Of a stretch of 64,000 bases of DNA, positions 1-8,028 are shown in pieces. The stretch is from positions 930,001-994,000 of the forward strand of contig NZ_CP173427.1 in the NCBI RefSeq assembly GCF_045038035.1, written 5' to 3'. The notes under the pieces were generated by a model that was given only the letters and a program-made list of their open reading frames with translations, did no database searches and was not told the DNA's origin. The first letter of the stretch is position 1, and the number at the start of each line of letters is the position of its first letter. The position numbers were made by a program, and so were the translations under genes. This DNA is from Paenibacillus_F chitinolyticus_A. Its GTDB lineage: Bacteria > Bacillota > Bacilli > Paenibacillales > NBRC-103111.

Positions 1-133
1 CGCCAGGCGTCTTTGGAATGAGTTTAATTGCTTTTATATCACCGTTTTCATTTTTAGCTTCAAAAACTCTTCCAAAGCCACCACTTCCGAGTGGAGATCC
101 AAGCGTCCAACTTTGTTTCAGATCAATTTCCAT
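1..133 (-). CDS. Ser/Thr protein kinase, N-terminal fragment
   Basis: Reads off the left edge of the window; only about the first 44 residues are present. They show the start of a eukaryotic-type protein kinase domain: a glycine-rich ATP-binding loop (LGSGGFGRVFEA) and the following strand with the conserved lysine (IKAIKLIP). The ATG at 131-133 is preceded by AGGGGTG on the minus strand at workable spacing. Substrate, membrane segments and neighbours lie outside the window, so the class (PrkC-like or soluble) cannot be decided. Identification of the fold is firm, the role unknown. Confidence 0.8.
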   Translation of the reverse strand, partial: MEIDLKQSWTLGSPLGSGGFGRVFEAKNENGDIKAIKLIPKTPG

Positions 134-604
134 CCTAATTTGACACCCCTGATTAATATTTTGAACAGTCCCAATAACAATTAAGCTCTTTATAATAGAA
201 TAACAAAAGTCTAGCAGGCTTGTCCTTCAAAAGTCTATAAATTAACCATGTAGCTGATTATTAGAGCCGATGCAGCATACCCCATACGCGTAGTTTTCTC
301 CCGGCCCTTCTTATTCGTTAGTCCTTTACCGGAAGCCTGCCGGTTGAAGGGCTATTTTTGCTTCCTTTTAGCATCTCTTCATAAAAACGTATACCTCCCC
401 CGAGTAAAAATTTGTATAATAAAAGGATAGCTGTACCGGAAGAGCGTACGAAGGCGGGTTCCTTTGACGTTCTTTTCCTGCATCGGGATCTTGCGGAGCT
501 TTTGAAACGTGCCGGAACAAGCGACGTATGAAACCGTGTTTCATTTTAACGATTTCAGGTATACTTACTTACTGCCGGATGAACAAACAGAGGGAGGGAA
601 GACC
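134..604. other. Intergenic region with an orphan hairpin terminator
   Basis: No convincing gene in this 470-base AT-rich stretch. At 320-353 a stem (arm AGTCCTTTACCGG, partner CCGGTTGAAGGGCT, small mismatches) is followed by ATTTTTG, reading as a plus-strand intrinsic terminator, although no plus-strand gene precedes it in the window. A TATAAT at about 196-201 could start a short transcript of roughly 150 bases. A second TATAAT at about 413-418 may serve the downstream TPR gene. Both promoter guesses lack a good -35 box. Confidence 0.35.
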
Positions 605-2581
605 GTGAAGCTTTTTAACGGCTATTACATAAAAAAAGGCAGACAGTACATAAAAGAAGGAAATTTCGCGAAAGCGCTCGAGTATTACGAAAAAGCCGAT
701 TACGGCAAGCTGGACACCGCCGAAAAGGTTCAAGTCGCGGAGGTTTATCACGAGTGTGGGCGTACGGAACACGCGCTGTCTCTCCTGGGAGATATTATCG
801 GGCGGGTGAGTTCGGATAAGGCCCATGAGCGGCGGGCGCATATTTTGCACGAAATCGGCCGGGAAGAAGAAGCCATGCGGGATATGGACGAGGCCATCCG
901 GCTCAATCCCGAACCTTACATGTACTGGTATACGAGGGGGATATGGCGCAAGGATTTTCAGGATTACGAGGCGGCGTCCGCGGATCTGGAAGAATGCGTC
1001 AAGCGCGAGCCCGAGGATTCCGTCGTATCGACCTACTACGAGCTGGGCATGTGCTACTGGCGGATGGAAGATTACGGGCGGGCGGAGGAAACGTTTCGTA
1101 AAGTGCTGTCGTATCCCGACCGGGACATTCCCATTTTCCATTACAGGCTTGGAAAAACGCTGGAGAATCTGGGCCGGCCGGAAGAAGCCGCCTCTTCTAT
1201 GCGCAAGGCCGTCGACCAGGTGATCGAATGGGAATACATATCGGACAAGGGGCAGCGGCTCGTGCTCACCCGGACCGGCTACGGTGCGGGAGCTTTCCGG
1301 ATTTTCACGGAAGAGGTGGAACGCACCTGCGGATTCCGCAAGGATCTGGCGGGTCTTTACGCCGGTCTGAAACGGTACGGGGAAGCTTTGGAAGAGATCA
1401 ACCGCGCTCTTGAAGCCTACCCGGACAACGACGGTTTGTACCTGCAGCGTGTGGCGGTCTACCGCAATTCGGGGCGCTGGGAGGACGCGGAGCGCGAACT
1501 GGATGTTCTGGAAAAGGAGCGGGACGTGGAGGAGCGGGTCCTGTGGATGGAAAGAGTTCTTCTTTACCGGGCGCAGAACCGGGATTCCGAAGCGGTCCCC
1601 CTTCTTCACAAGCTCTACGAGCGGGATTCGGAGAATCCGATCGTCTGCTACTGGCTGGCGGACGCTTACCTGGATCTGGGCCAGACCGAAAAGGCGCTGG
1701 AATTCAACAAGCGTCTGCTGGAACTGGAGGACGACGATCCTCTTAACGAGCAGCAGCGGGGTTTGATTCTGGAAGAGACCGGCGCCTACGGGCAGGCGGC
1801 CTCCGCTTACGGTCGAGCGATCGCGATGCAGGACCGGGCGGATTTCCGCATGAAGCGCAGCTATGCTTATTTCATGGACTCCCGCTTTGACGAGGCCCTG
1901 ATGGATCTGCACCATGCGGCGGAGCTGGAGCCCGGCATTTCCGAAGGGGCCGGCTACCATCATGCGATGGGCCGGGTGCTTGAGGAGATGGGCCATCTGG
2001 ACATGGCCATCGCTTCGTTTACGAAAGCGATCGACATTCAGCCGGAGCATGCGGCCTATTACGAGAGCCGGGCGAAATGCTACCTTACTCTGCGCGAGCT
2101 GGAGAAAGCGGAGCTGGACTGCATCGTCGGCTACGATAAGGATGCCTCCTATACGGATCTGATCAGTCTGCGGGGCAATGTGCTGTACTTGAAAAAAGAG
2201 TACGCCGAATCACGCAACCTCGCCAGCCAGTTTTCGAGACTTCATCCCGACAGTCCTTCGGCTTTTTTCAATCTGGGTATCGTCTGTTTCAAGCTGGAGG
2301 GAGAAGAGGATGCGGCACGCAACGCTTTCGACCAGGCTTTGGCCCTGGACCCGTCCTACGGCGCCTGTTATATTTACAAGGCTTATCTGGATTACGGCCG
2401 GCTGGATTTCAAGGAGGCGATCGAGAATCTGGCCAACTGGAGCCTGTTCACGTTCCCGGAGCTTTCGCTGGAGGAAAGGCTGGAGCATCTGGAGGAGCTC
2501 GACGGGCTGAACGAAACGGTGTTGGAAGGAGCGGCACGGCGCATTACCGAGCTGTATCAGGGACACGTGTATCTGTCTTAA
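605..2581 (+). CDS. Tetratricopeptide-repeat protein
   Basis: A 658-residue soluble protein made almost entirely of TPR helices: repeated units of about 34 residues of the type ALEYYEKADY, EEAMRDMDEAIRLNPEP, ALEEINRALEAYPDN, AIASFTKAIDIQPEHAAYY and AARNAFDQALALDPSYGACY run from end to end. No signal peptide, enzyme domain or membrane helix is visible. TPR arrays serve as protein-binding scaffolds, so a partner rather than a reaction should be expected. The reading frame is open from a GTG at 509, but the GTG at 605 has AGGGAGGG just upstream and starts at the first TPR helix, so it is preferred. The partner is unknown. Confidence 0.8.
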   Translation: MKLFNGYYIKKGRQYIKEGNFAKALEYYEKADYGKLDTAEKVQVAEVYHECGRTEHALSLLGDIIGRVSSDKAHERRAHILHEIGREEEAMRDMDEAIRLNPEPYMYWYTRGIWRKDFQDYEAASADLEECVKREPEDSVVSTYYELGMCYWRMEDYGRAEETFRKVLSYPDRDIPIFHYRLGKTLENLGRPEEAASSMRKAVDQVIEWEYISDKGQRLVLTRTGYGAGAFRIFTEEVERTCGFRKDLAGLYAGLKRYGEALEEINRALEAYPDNDGLYLQRVAVYRNSGRWEDAERELDVLEKERDVEERVLWMERVLLYRAQNRDSEAVPLLHKLYERDSENPIVCYWLADAYLDLGQTEKALEFNKRLLELEDDDPLNEQQRGLILEETGAYGQAASAYGRAIAMQDRADFRMKRSYAYFMDSRFDEALMDLHHAAELEPGISEGAGYHHAMGRVLEEMGHLDMAIASFTKAIDIQPEHAAYYESRAKCYLTLRELEKAELDCIVGYDKDASYTDLISLRGNVLYLKKEYAESRNLASQFSRLHPDSPSAFFNLGIVCFKLEGEEDAARNAFDQALALDPSYGACYIYKAYLDYGRLDFKEAIENLANWSLFTFPELSLEERLEHLEELDGLNETVLEGAARRITELYQGHVYLS

Positions 2582-2655
2582 ATGCGTCTGTGTGTTTCAA
2601 CTTGCGCGAGGCTTGTTATATAACGGATAGAGGGAAAAATTAGGGGGGATTGTTT

Positions 2656-3195
2656 TTGCAGCCGGTTCATCAGCCTAATGATTTGATCATTTATCCGAGT
2701 ACCAAAAAAACGATCGGGCTTGTTTTGGCCGCACTCGTTTTTGTCGTTCTGGGCGTCGTATTTATAGGAATGGGACAGTCGGAAGAGGAAAATTCCCTGG
2801 GGCTTGTGGTGATCGGGGGGATCAGCGTCGTCTTTTTCGGGGCGTGTCTGGCGTATCTGGTTTACCGGCTCTTTAACCGGAAGCCTTCTATTATCGTGAA
2901 CGATGAAGGAATTGTGGACCACTCGTCGGCTATCGGCGGGGGTGAGCTAAGATGGGCGGATATCGAGGAGATTATGTTGTACGACTATATGGGCCAGCGG
3001 TTTATCGGCATCCGTCTTCACGACGCGGAAACGTATCTGGCCCGGCAGAGCGGATTCAAGAAAGCGCTCATGAAAGCGAATCAGGGGCTGGTGCAGGCTA
3101 CGGTCAACATTACGCAGACCGCCGTGAAGATGCCTTTGGAAGAACTGTACGAGCTGATGATGGAAAAATGGGAACGCGACCGCGCCAGTGCCTAA
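2656..3195 (+). CDS. STM3941-like small membrane protein
   Basis: About 179 residues. Two hydrophobic helices near residues 18-38 and 50-70, separated by a short charged loop, precede a cytoplasmic-looking domain (IIVNDEGIVDHSSAIGGG, then a WADIEEI strand and a segment starting FIGIRL). This layout resembles the uncharacterised STM3941 family of small bacterial membrane proteins; assignment is from memory of the family. A TTG at 2656 lies 7 bases after AGGGGGG and is preferred to the TTG at 2650, which would nearly touch the Shine-Dalgarno. Follows the TPR gene by 74 bases on the same strand. Function unknown. Confidence 0.65.
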   Translation: MQPVHQPNDLIIYPSTKKTIGLVLAALVFVVLGVVFIGMGQSEEENSLGLVVIGGISVVFFGACLAYLVYRLFNRKPSIIVNDEGIVDHSSAIGGGELRWADIEEIMLYDYMGQRFIGIRLHDAETYLARQSGFKKALMKANQGLVQATVNITQTAVKMPLEELYELMMEKWERDRASA

Positions 3196-3273
3196 AAAGA
3201 CCGGCCGCACCCGTGACAATACATAGGGCCCGGACGACGGCAGGCAGGCGCGCCGTACGCCCGGCAAACGCCG

Positions 3274-3311
3274 AAAGGGCGCTCTCCACGGAAAAATGGA
3301 GAGCGCCCTTT
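3274..3311. terminator. Bidirectional terminator between convergent genes
   Basis: Perfect stem with arms AAAGGGCGCTCTCCA and TGGAGAGCGCCCTTT around a short CGGAAAAA-type loop. It lies between the STM3941-like gene (plus) and the SDR gene (minus), so it can end both transcripts. Confidence 0.85.
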
Positions 3312-3317
3312 GTTCGA

Positions 3318-4109
3318 TCAGCCGCGCAGGAGCGACTCAGCGCCGTCGATGTAGATTTCCGTCCCCGTAACATGGGAGGACTCGTCGGAAGCAAGGAACA
3401 GCACGAGATCGGCCACCTGCTCGGGCTTTCCGGGCGCGCCCTTGAGCGGATGATCGCCTTCCGGGAATTCGACCGGAATTTGAACTTCCTTCAAATCGTC
3501 GGCCGGATACGTGTTATCGTCGATATTCGTCTCGATTGCGCCCGGACAGATGGCATTTACCCGGATTTTGTACCGGGCAAGCTCCAGGGCCGCCATTTTC
3601 ATAAAGGCTACCTGACCGGCCTTAGTCGTGGCATAAGTAGAAAAACCGATATTGGAAAAGACGCGGTTGCCGTTAATGGAGCTCGTGATAATGATGCTCC
3701 CGCCCTTTTCTTTCAGATGAGGAATCGCGTATTTGACGGTAGCGAACGTTCCGCGCAGATTGATGTTAATCGTCTGCTCCCATTCGTCGATTTCCAGCGT
3801 TTCGATCGGAGCTTTGGTTCCGTTGATGCCCGCATTGGCGAACACGATATCGATGCCGCCGAACCGGCTGACCGCCTCTCTGAACCCCTGTTCGATCATC
3901 TCCGGTTTGGAAATGTCGCACTCGATCACGAGGGCCTCTCCGCCGGCGCTTTCGATGGTTTTTTTCGTATTCTCCGCGTTATCGGGGGTGCGGTCCAGCA
4001 TGACGACCCTAGCCCCCTGCTGGGCCAAACGGATGGCTGAAGCTTTGCCGATTCCGGAGCCGCCGCCCGAGACGACGGCCACTTTCCCTTCCAAACGTTT
4101 ATCCGGCAT
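3318..4109 (-). CDS. SDR-family oxidoreductase
   Basis: A 263-residue classical short-chain dehydrogenase. Visible signatures: cofactor loop SGGGSGIG near residue 11, NAG (ANAGINGT) near 85, the catalytic Ser in IIITSSING and the Tyr-x-x-x-Lys in STYATTKAG. The ATG at 4109 follows AGGAGG by 8 bases; an in-frame upstream ATG-like extension lacks a site. It is the third gene of gntR-uxuA-SDR, where a NAD(P)-dependent fructuronate/mannonate oxidoreductase is expected, and the Bacillus UxuB is itself an SDR. That specific role is inferred from position; the sequence looks equally like a glucose-dehydrogenase-type SDR. Confidence 0.8.
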   Translation of the reverse strand: MPDKRLEGKVAVVSGGGSGIGKASAIRLAQQGARVVMLDRTPDNAENTKKTIESAGGEALVIECDISKPEMIEQGFREAVSRFGGIDIVFANAGINGTKAPIETLEIDEWEQTININLRGTFATVKYAIPHLKEKGGSIIITSSINGNRVFSNIGFSTYATTKAGQVAFMKMAALELARYKIRVNAICPGAIETNIDDNTYPADDLKEVQIPVEFPEGDHPLKGAPGKPEQVADLVLFLASDESSHVTGTEIYIDGAESLLRG

Positions 4110-4222
4110 GTGTATGCCCTCCTTTTCAGCGTGAGTTCCGCCTGTTCGCAAGATCCGAACGGGACAGTAGAACGAGATAAATCCTTTAAGGAATTACCCT
4201 CACGCCGGGCGGAGTGAACCAG

Positions 4223-5260
4223 TTAATGGTTCAGGGCTTCGCGGATGCCGTTCAGGTAGACGATGCCGAGGGCGCGGTCGTAAAGCCCGTAGCCGGGCTT
4301 TCCCGTTTCGCCCCAGATCATACGGCCGTGATCGGGCCGCAGAGGACCCTCGAAGCCGACTTCCTTGAGGGCCTTCATCACTTCCACCATGTCGACGGAC
4401 CCGTGCTCGGAGAGATGGGAGGTTTCGCAGAAGCTTTTGTCCCCGATCCGCTTGATGTTGCGGGCATGGACGAAGTGGATGCGCTTCCGGTGCCCGAAAT
4501 GACGGAGCATGGCCGGAAAATCGTTGTCCTTGTGCGTGCCCAGCGAACCGCTGCACATGCACAGGCCGTGATTCCGGCTGTCGTAGAGTCCGAGGAGACG
4601 GTCGAGGTTCTCCCGGTTCGTAATGATGCGGGGGAGCCCGAAGATCGGCCACGGCGGGTCGTCCGGGTGAATGGCCATTTTGATGCCTTCTTCGTCGGCG
4701 ACCGGCATGATTTCCCGGATGAAATAAGCGAGGTTCGACCAGAGCTTCTCTTCGTCGACGTTTTTATAATGGTCGAAAAGGGTTTTGAGCTGGTCATCGG
4801 TGTAGCTCGTATCCCAGCCGGGAAGTTTCAGCTCGCCTGTAAGCGGATTCATTTTCTGTGCGACTTCTTCTTCGTAGATGAGGGCGTTGGAACCGTCTTC
4901 CAGCTCATAGTTGAGTGAGGTGCGGGTCCAGTCGAAGATCGGCATAAAATTGTAGCAGACGGTATCGATGCCGGCTTTGGCCAGGTTGCGCAGCGTTGTT
5001 TTGTAGTTGTCGATATAAGCTTGGCGCGAAGGAAGGCCCAGCTTGATATCCTCGTGAATGGGGACGCTTTCAATTACGTCCAGGCGGAGACCGTGATCTT
5101 CGATCGTCTGCTTCAAGCGGGTAATTTTGTCGAGCGGCCACGCTTCTCCGACGGGAATATCGTAGATAGCCGATACGATTCCGGTCACGCCGGGGATTTG
5201 ACGGATGTTCGTTAAGGTTACGGGATCGTTCTCGCCGAACCAGCGAAAGGTCATCTTCAA
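4223..5260 (-). CDS. uxuA: Mannonate dehydratase UxuA
   Basis: Converts D-mannonate to 2-keto-3-deoxygluconate in hexuronate catabolism (TIM-barrel, metal dependent). The 345-residue product begins MKMTFRWFGENDPVTL and carries family landmarks IPGVTGIV, YNFMPIFDWTRT, AIHPDDPPWPIFGLPRI, CSGSLGT, ARNIK and RPDHGRMIWGE in the expected order; Cys, His and Asp metal ligands of the family lie in these segments. Length matches the family. The TTG at 5260 is 9 bases after GGGAGG and gives the canonical N-terminus; the frame is open further upstream without support. Lies between the GntR gene and the SDR gene, same strand, presumably one operon. Confidence 0.92.
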   Translation of the reverse strand: MKMTFRWFGENDPVTLTNIRQIPGVTGIVSAIYDIPVGEAWPLDKITRLKQTIEDHGLRLDVIESVPIHEDIKLGLPSRQAYIDNYKTTLRNLAKAGIDTVCYNFMPIFDWTRTSLNYELEDGSNALIYEEEVAQKMNPLTGELKLPGWDTSYTDDQLKTLFDHYKNVDEEKLWSNLAYFIREIMPVADEEGIKMAIHPDDPPWPIFGLPRIITNRENLDRLLGLYDSRNHGLCMCSGSLGTHKDNDFPAMLRHFGHRKRIHFVHARNIKRIGDKSFCETSHLSEHGSVDMVEVMKALKEVGFEGPLRPDHGRMIWGETGKPGYGLYDRALGIVYLNGIREALNH

Positions 5261-5416
5261 GGTGATCATCCTCCCAATAAGTGTAGAGGCCTGGGCCCCG
5301 GTGCTGCGGGAATCTCCTGCCTTATCCTGCCGACGCTGCATGTTGTATACGGAACGTGAGGGTCTGCTCTTGTATGCTCAAGAGGTAAGGCATCCCGAAT
5401 CCTGCCGCTTGCGTCC

Positions 5417-6124
5417 TCAGTCGGTGAAATAGTGGGGAAACTGCTCCCGGAGCTGCGGAATCTCGTGATCCAGGCTGCCGAGATGCTGTTCCAGCAGTTG
5501 AACGGTACGCGCTTCGTCTCGCTTTTTCAAGCTGTCGAACAGCGCCAGGTGCTCTTCGACCAGTTTCCGAGTCAGCACCAGTTCCTTCATGGCCAAGTAT
5601 CTGAGACGGTTCAGATGGCCCCGCATATGGTAAACCACTTCCAGCAGGGTCGCGTTGCCGGTCAGCTCCAGGATGCACTTGTGAAATGCTTCGTCCAGCT
5701 GCAGGAACCGAACCACATCCTGATGCTCCGCCGCCTCGCTCTGCTCCCGGAGGATTCGGGTGATCTGTCTCTCCGTCTGCGCGAATTTCTCGGAACTGTC
5801 CCAGCTTCCGGCGGCCAGCTTGAAGGCGCTGCTTTCGAGGCTGAGCCGCACAAAGCTGCTTTCCTTCACTTTGGATTCCGAAATGCGGGCGATCTTCTTA
5901 TGCCTTTGGGGCAGCACCTCGATCAGATGCTCCGTTACAAGAAGCTGGAACGCGTCGCGGATCGGAGTCCGGCTGATCTGGAACGTATCCGCGATTTCAC
6001 TTTCGTAAATCGTTTGCCCGGGCTCCAGCTTTAACGTAATGATAGAGTCCCGCAAGGCTTCATACGCTTGTTCGCCGAGCGACTTGCCGCTCGTGATGAG
6101 GGGGATTTGCCGGGTAGACGCCAT
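5417..6124 (-). CDS. GntR/FCD-family regulator of the hexuronate genes
   Basis: A 235-residue FadR-type regulator: an N-terminal winged helix (AYEALRDSIITLKLEPGQ, then ISRTPIRDAFQLL) and an all-helical C-terminal FCD ligand domain with metal-binding His/Asp positions (LDEAFHKCILELTGN, MRGHLNRLR, EEHLALFDSLKKRD). The ATG at 6124 is 8 bases after AGGAGG. First gene of the run gntR-uxuA-SDR. A perfect palindrome in its own promoter suggests autoregulation. Likely inducer is a hexuronate or mannonate, as for ExuR/UxuR-type FCD regulators; that is inference from neighbours. The 156 bases before uxuA hold another GTATAC hexamer at 5347-5352. Confidence 0.85.
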   Translation of the reverse strand: MASTRQIPLITSGKSLGEQAYEALRDSIITLKLEPGQTIYESEIADTFQISRTPIRDAFQLLVTEHLIEVLPQRHKKIARISESKVKESSFVRLSLESSAFKLAAGSWDSSEKFAQTERQITRILREQSEAAEHQDVVRFLQLDEAFHKCILELTGNATLLEVVYHMRGHLNRLRYLAMKELVLTRKLVEEHLALFDSLKKRDEARTVQLLEQHLGSLDHEIPQLREQFPHYFTD

Positions 6125-6162
6125 GGCACACACCTCCTTTATATGAGAGTCGAATTAAAATA

Positions 6163-6192
6163 AGTATACGTGTATACACGTATACGCGTCAA
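6163..6192 (-). promoter_or_regulatory. SigA promoter with 22-bp palindromic operator
   Basis: On the minus strand TTGACG (6187-6192) and TATACT (6163-6168) are 18 bases apart. A perfect 22-bp palindrome (6164-6185; arm GTATACGTGTA) fills the spacer and overlaps the -10 box, so a bound dimer would block RNA polymerase. It lies about 40 bases before the GntR gene. Assignment of the operator to that GntR protein is inference. Confidence 0.75.
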
Positions 6193-6343
6193 TGAAAAAC
6201 GATCCAGATGCTGGAAGGTTACAGATTACTCGATCCGCGTTGAGGCCGCCACCCCCAAAAGCAGATCCTCCGCTATCCGTCCGCATGCTCTGCAGGCAGA
6301 TAACGTGAGGGCCTGCTTCCAGGTCCGGGCTCGCGGTGCGGCT

Positions 6344-7306
6344 CTACTGCTCCTCACGGGCCCACTCGGCCAGATATCTTCTGTGCTCCTGCTGCTGCCG
6401 CTCGCTGACTTCATGGCCGGAGAAAGGATGCACGTCGATGTGCTTATCCCCTTCGATCCGGTTGTAAGCGGCGAAGATGGCCTCCGGCCAGCACACCATA
6501 TCCTTGAGCCCGACGGTCATCCGGACAGGCACGCGGATGCGGTGGGCCAGGTTCATCATATCGAAATGGGCGAGCGTTTCGAATACCGGTTCCAGCCGGT
6601 CCGGGTTCCGCTTGATAAAATCGGCGGCTTCCTTCAGGGAACCGACCGAGTTCAGCACGCCGAAATCCATGTGGCACATATTCGGGATGTCCGCAACGAT
6701 CAGCGACACTTTCTCGTGAAGCGCGCCCGTGATCAGCGAGAGTCCTCCGCCTTGGCTGCCGCCGACTACCGCGATTTTGGACGTCCGCACTTCCGGCCGT
6801 CCGGCGGCCCACTCGACCGCTTTGTACGCATCCAGCGTAATCGCCATGTAATAGCAGCGGTCTTTGTCGAGGATGTTCTGCGTCATCCAGCCGGAGCTGG
6901 TGCCCGCGTCGTAGTCGAGCCGGTTGCCGGTTTCGCCACCCTGGCCTCTCACATCGACGGCAAAAACGGCAAAACCTTGAAGCAGCCAAGCCGCATATCG
7001 TTCCGGCAGGCCTTTGTCGACCGTATACCCCGGGAACATAACGAGACAGGGGTAGCTTTTCTTTTGCAGAAAAGAGGGAACCAGAAACCATCCGCGAACA
7101 GGAGTTTCGTCAAACCCTTCGTATGTAACGTGATAAGTATCGACTCCGTTCATAAGCGAGTCTCTCTGCTCGACACGGGCGTTGAGGGGCTTATTTTTGA
7201 AAAGGTCCAGCTTCTTGTCCCAGAAATGATCGGCTGCGGACGGGTCCAGCGTCAGCGCGGGCTTGTACTGATGAAGAGTATGAATTCTTTTCTCGACGGC
7301 ATTCAT
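6344..7306 (-). CDS. Acetyl xylan esterase / cephalosporin-C deacetylase family hydrolase
   Basis: A 320-residue cytoplasmic alpha/beta hydrolase of the AXE1 family, which removes acetyl groups from xylo-oligosaccharides and similar acetyl esters. Seen: oxyanion region VMFPGYTVDKG, conserved FAVFAVDVRGQGGE, nucleophile elbow VVGGSQGGG (Ser near residue 191), acid in VGLKDMVCWP and a C-terminal catalytic His in FSGHEVSE. ATG at 7306 is 8 bases after GGAGG. No signal peptide. It sits upstream of the hexuronate operon on the same strand, consistent with use of acetylated glucuronoxylan, but the 220-base gap with a new promoter shows separate control of the genes downstream. Confidence 0.88.
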   Translation of the reverse strand: MNAVEKRIHTLHQYKPALTLDPSAADHFWDKKLDLFKNKPLNARVEQRDSLMNGVDTYHVTYEGFDETPVRGWFLVPSFLQKKSYPCLVMFPGYTVDKGLPERYAAWLLQGFAVFAVDVRGQGGETGNRLDYDAGTSSGWMTQNILDKDRCYYMAITLDAYKAVEWAAGRPEVRTSKIAVVGGSQGGGLSLITGALHEKVSLIVADIPNMCHMDFGVLNSVGSLKEAADFIKRNPDRLEPVFETLAHFDMMNLAHRIRVPVRMTVGLKDMVCWPEAIFAAYNRIEGDKHIDVHPFSGHEVSERQQQEHRRYLAEWAREEQ

Positions 7307-7428
7307 TTCCTAATCCTCCAGCAACTATGAAGTTTTATTCCATTTATTATAAACTCGCGAAGCGGAAAACACACGATGTTTTTGTGCGCGGAAGGACGGG
7401 AAGAAACGGACCGATTCGTAAAATAAGG

Positions 7429-7457
7429 TTGTAACCGGAGCCTGCCGTAACTAAAAT
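7429..7457 (+). promoter_or_regulatory. SigA-type promoter for the GNAT gene
   Basis: TTGTAA (7429-7434) and TAAAAT (7452-7457) with a 17-base spacer, 50 bases before the GNAT start codon. Divergent from the esterase gene. Confidence 0.5.
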
Positions 7458-7506
7458 GATAGAAAAGCATACACCCAATACCGCTCTATGAAGGAGAACG
7501 CCTGTC

Positions 7507-7968
7507 ATGACTACGGATTCGGTCCTCATCAGACCCGCTGCGGCGGAAGATACCCGTCAGCTTCACGATCTTATGATCCAATATATCGTCGATTTCTATA
7601 AAAGGCCCCGTCCGGACGAACGCGAGCTGGTGAAGCTCATTGAGCATCTCCGGGAGAATCCGTCCGCCGGTCTGCAGTTTGTAGCGGAAAAAGACGGTAC
7701 GCTCGTCGGCTTCGCGACGCTGTATTTTTCGTTCAGCACGCTTCAAGTCAAACGCACGGCCGTGCTGAACGACCTCTTCGTCGATGCTTCGGCCCGTGGA
7801 CATAAAGTCGGAGAGCGGCTGTTCCGCTCGTGTCTCTCCCACATCCGGGAGCATGGCTTCGCCTACATGACGTGGGAAACGGCCAAAGATAATACGGCCG
7901 CCCAGTCGTTGTACAACAAAATGGGGGGGCATGTCTCTACGGACTGGCTCGTGTACGAGATCGAGTAA
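7507..7968 (+). CDS. GNAT-family N-acetyltransferase
   Basis: A 153-residue stand-alone GNAT domain. Beta-strand 4 and the acetyl-CoA loop are visible (AVLNDLFVDASARGHKVGERLF, a variant of the Q/RxxGxG/A motif), followed by the C-terminal WETAKDNTAAQSLYNKMG segment typical of the family. ATG at 7507 preceded by AAGGAG. Acceptor unknown; members acetylate amines, aminoglycosides or protein N-termini. Single gene, with a promoter upstream and a hairpin downstream. Confidence 0.85.
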   Translation: MTTDSVLIRPAAAEDTRQLHDLMIQYIVDFYKRPRPDERELVKLIEHLRENPSAGLQFVAEKDGTLVGFATLYFSFSTLQVKRTAVLNDLFVDASARGHKVGERLFRSCLSHIREHGFAYMTWETAKDNTAAQSLYNKMGGHVSTDWLVYEIE

Positions 7969-7975
7969 AACGGAC

Positions 7976-8004
7976 AGCAGCCTATCCGTGAGGAACAGGC
8001 TGCT
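7976..8004. terminator. Hairpin between convergent genes
   Basis: Stem AGCAGCCT / AGGCTGCT with a 13-base loop between the GNAT (plus) and Gfo/Idh (minus) genes. No clear T-run on either side, so terminator function is uncertain. Confidence 0.35.
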
Positions 8005-8028
8005 TCAGGCGCACGGTGGGGGCCCCGA

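Noticed and set aside
569..2050. 493-codon open frame on the minus strand inside the TPR gene
   Set aside because: Antisense shadow; no ribosome binding site or domain, while the plus strand encodes clear TPR repeats.
6170..7330. 386-codon plus-strand frame over the esterase gene
   Set aside because: Esterase motifs lie on the other strand; no start site or family.
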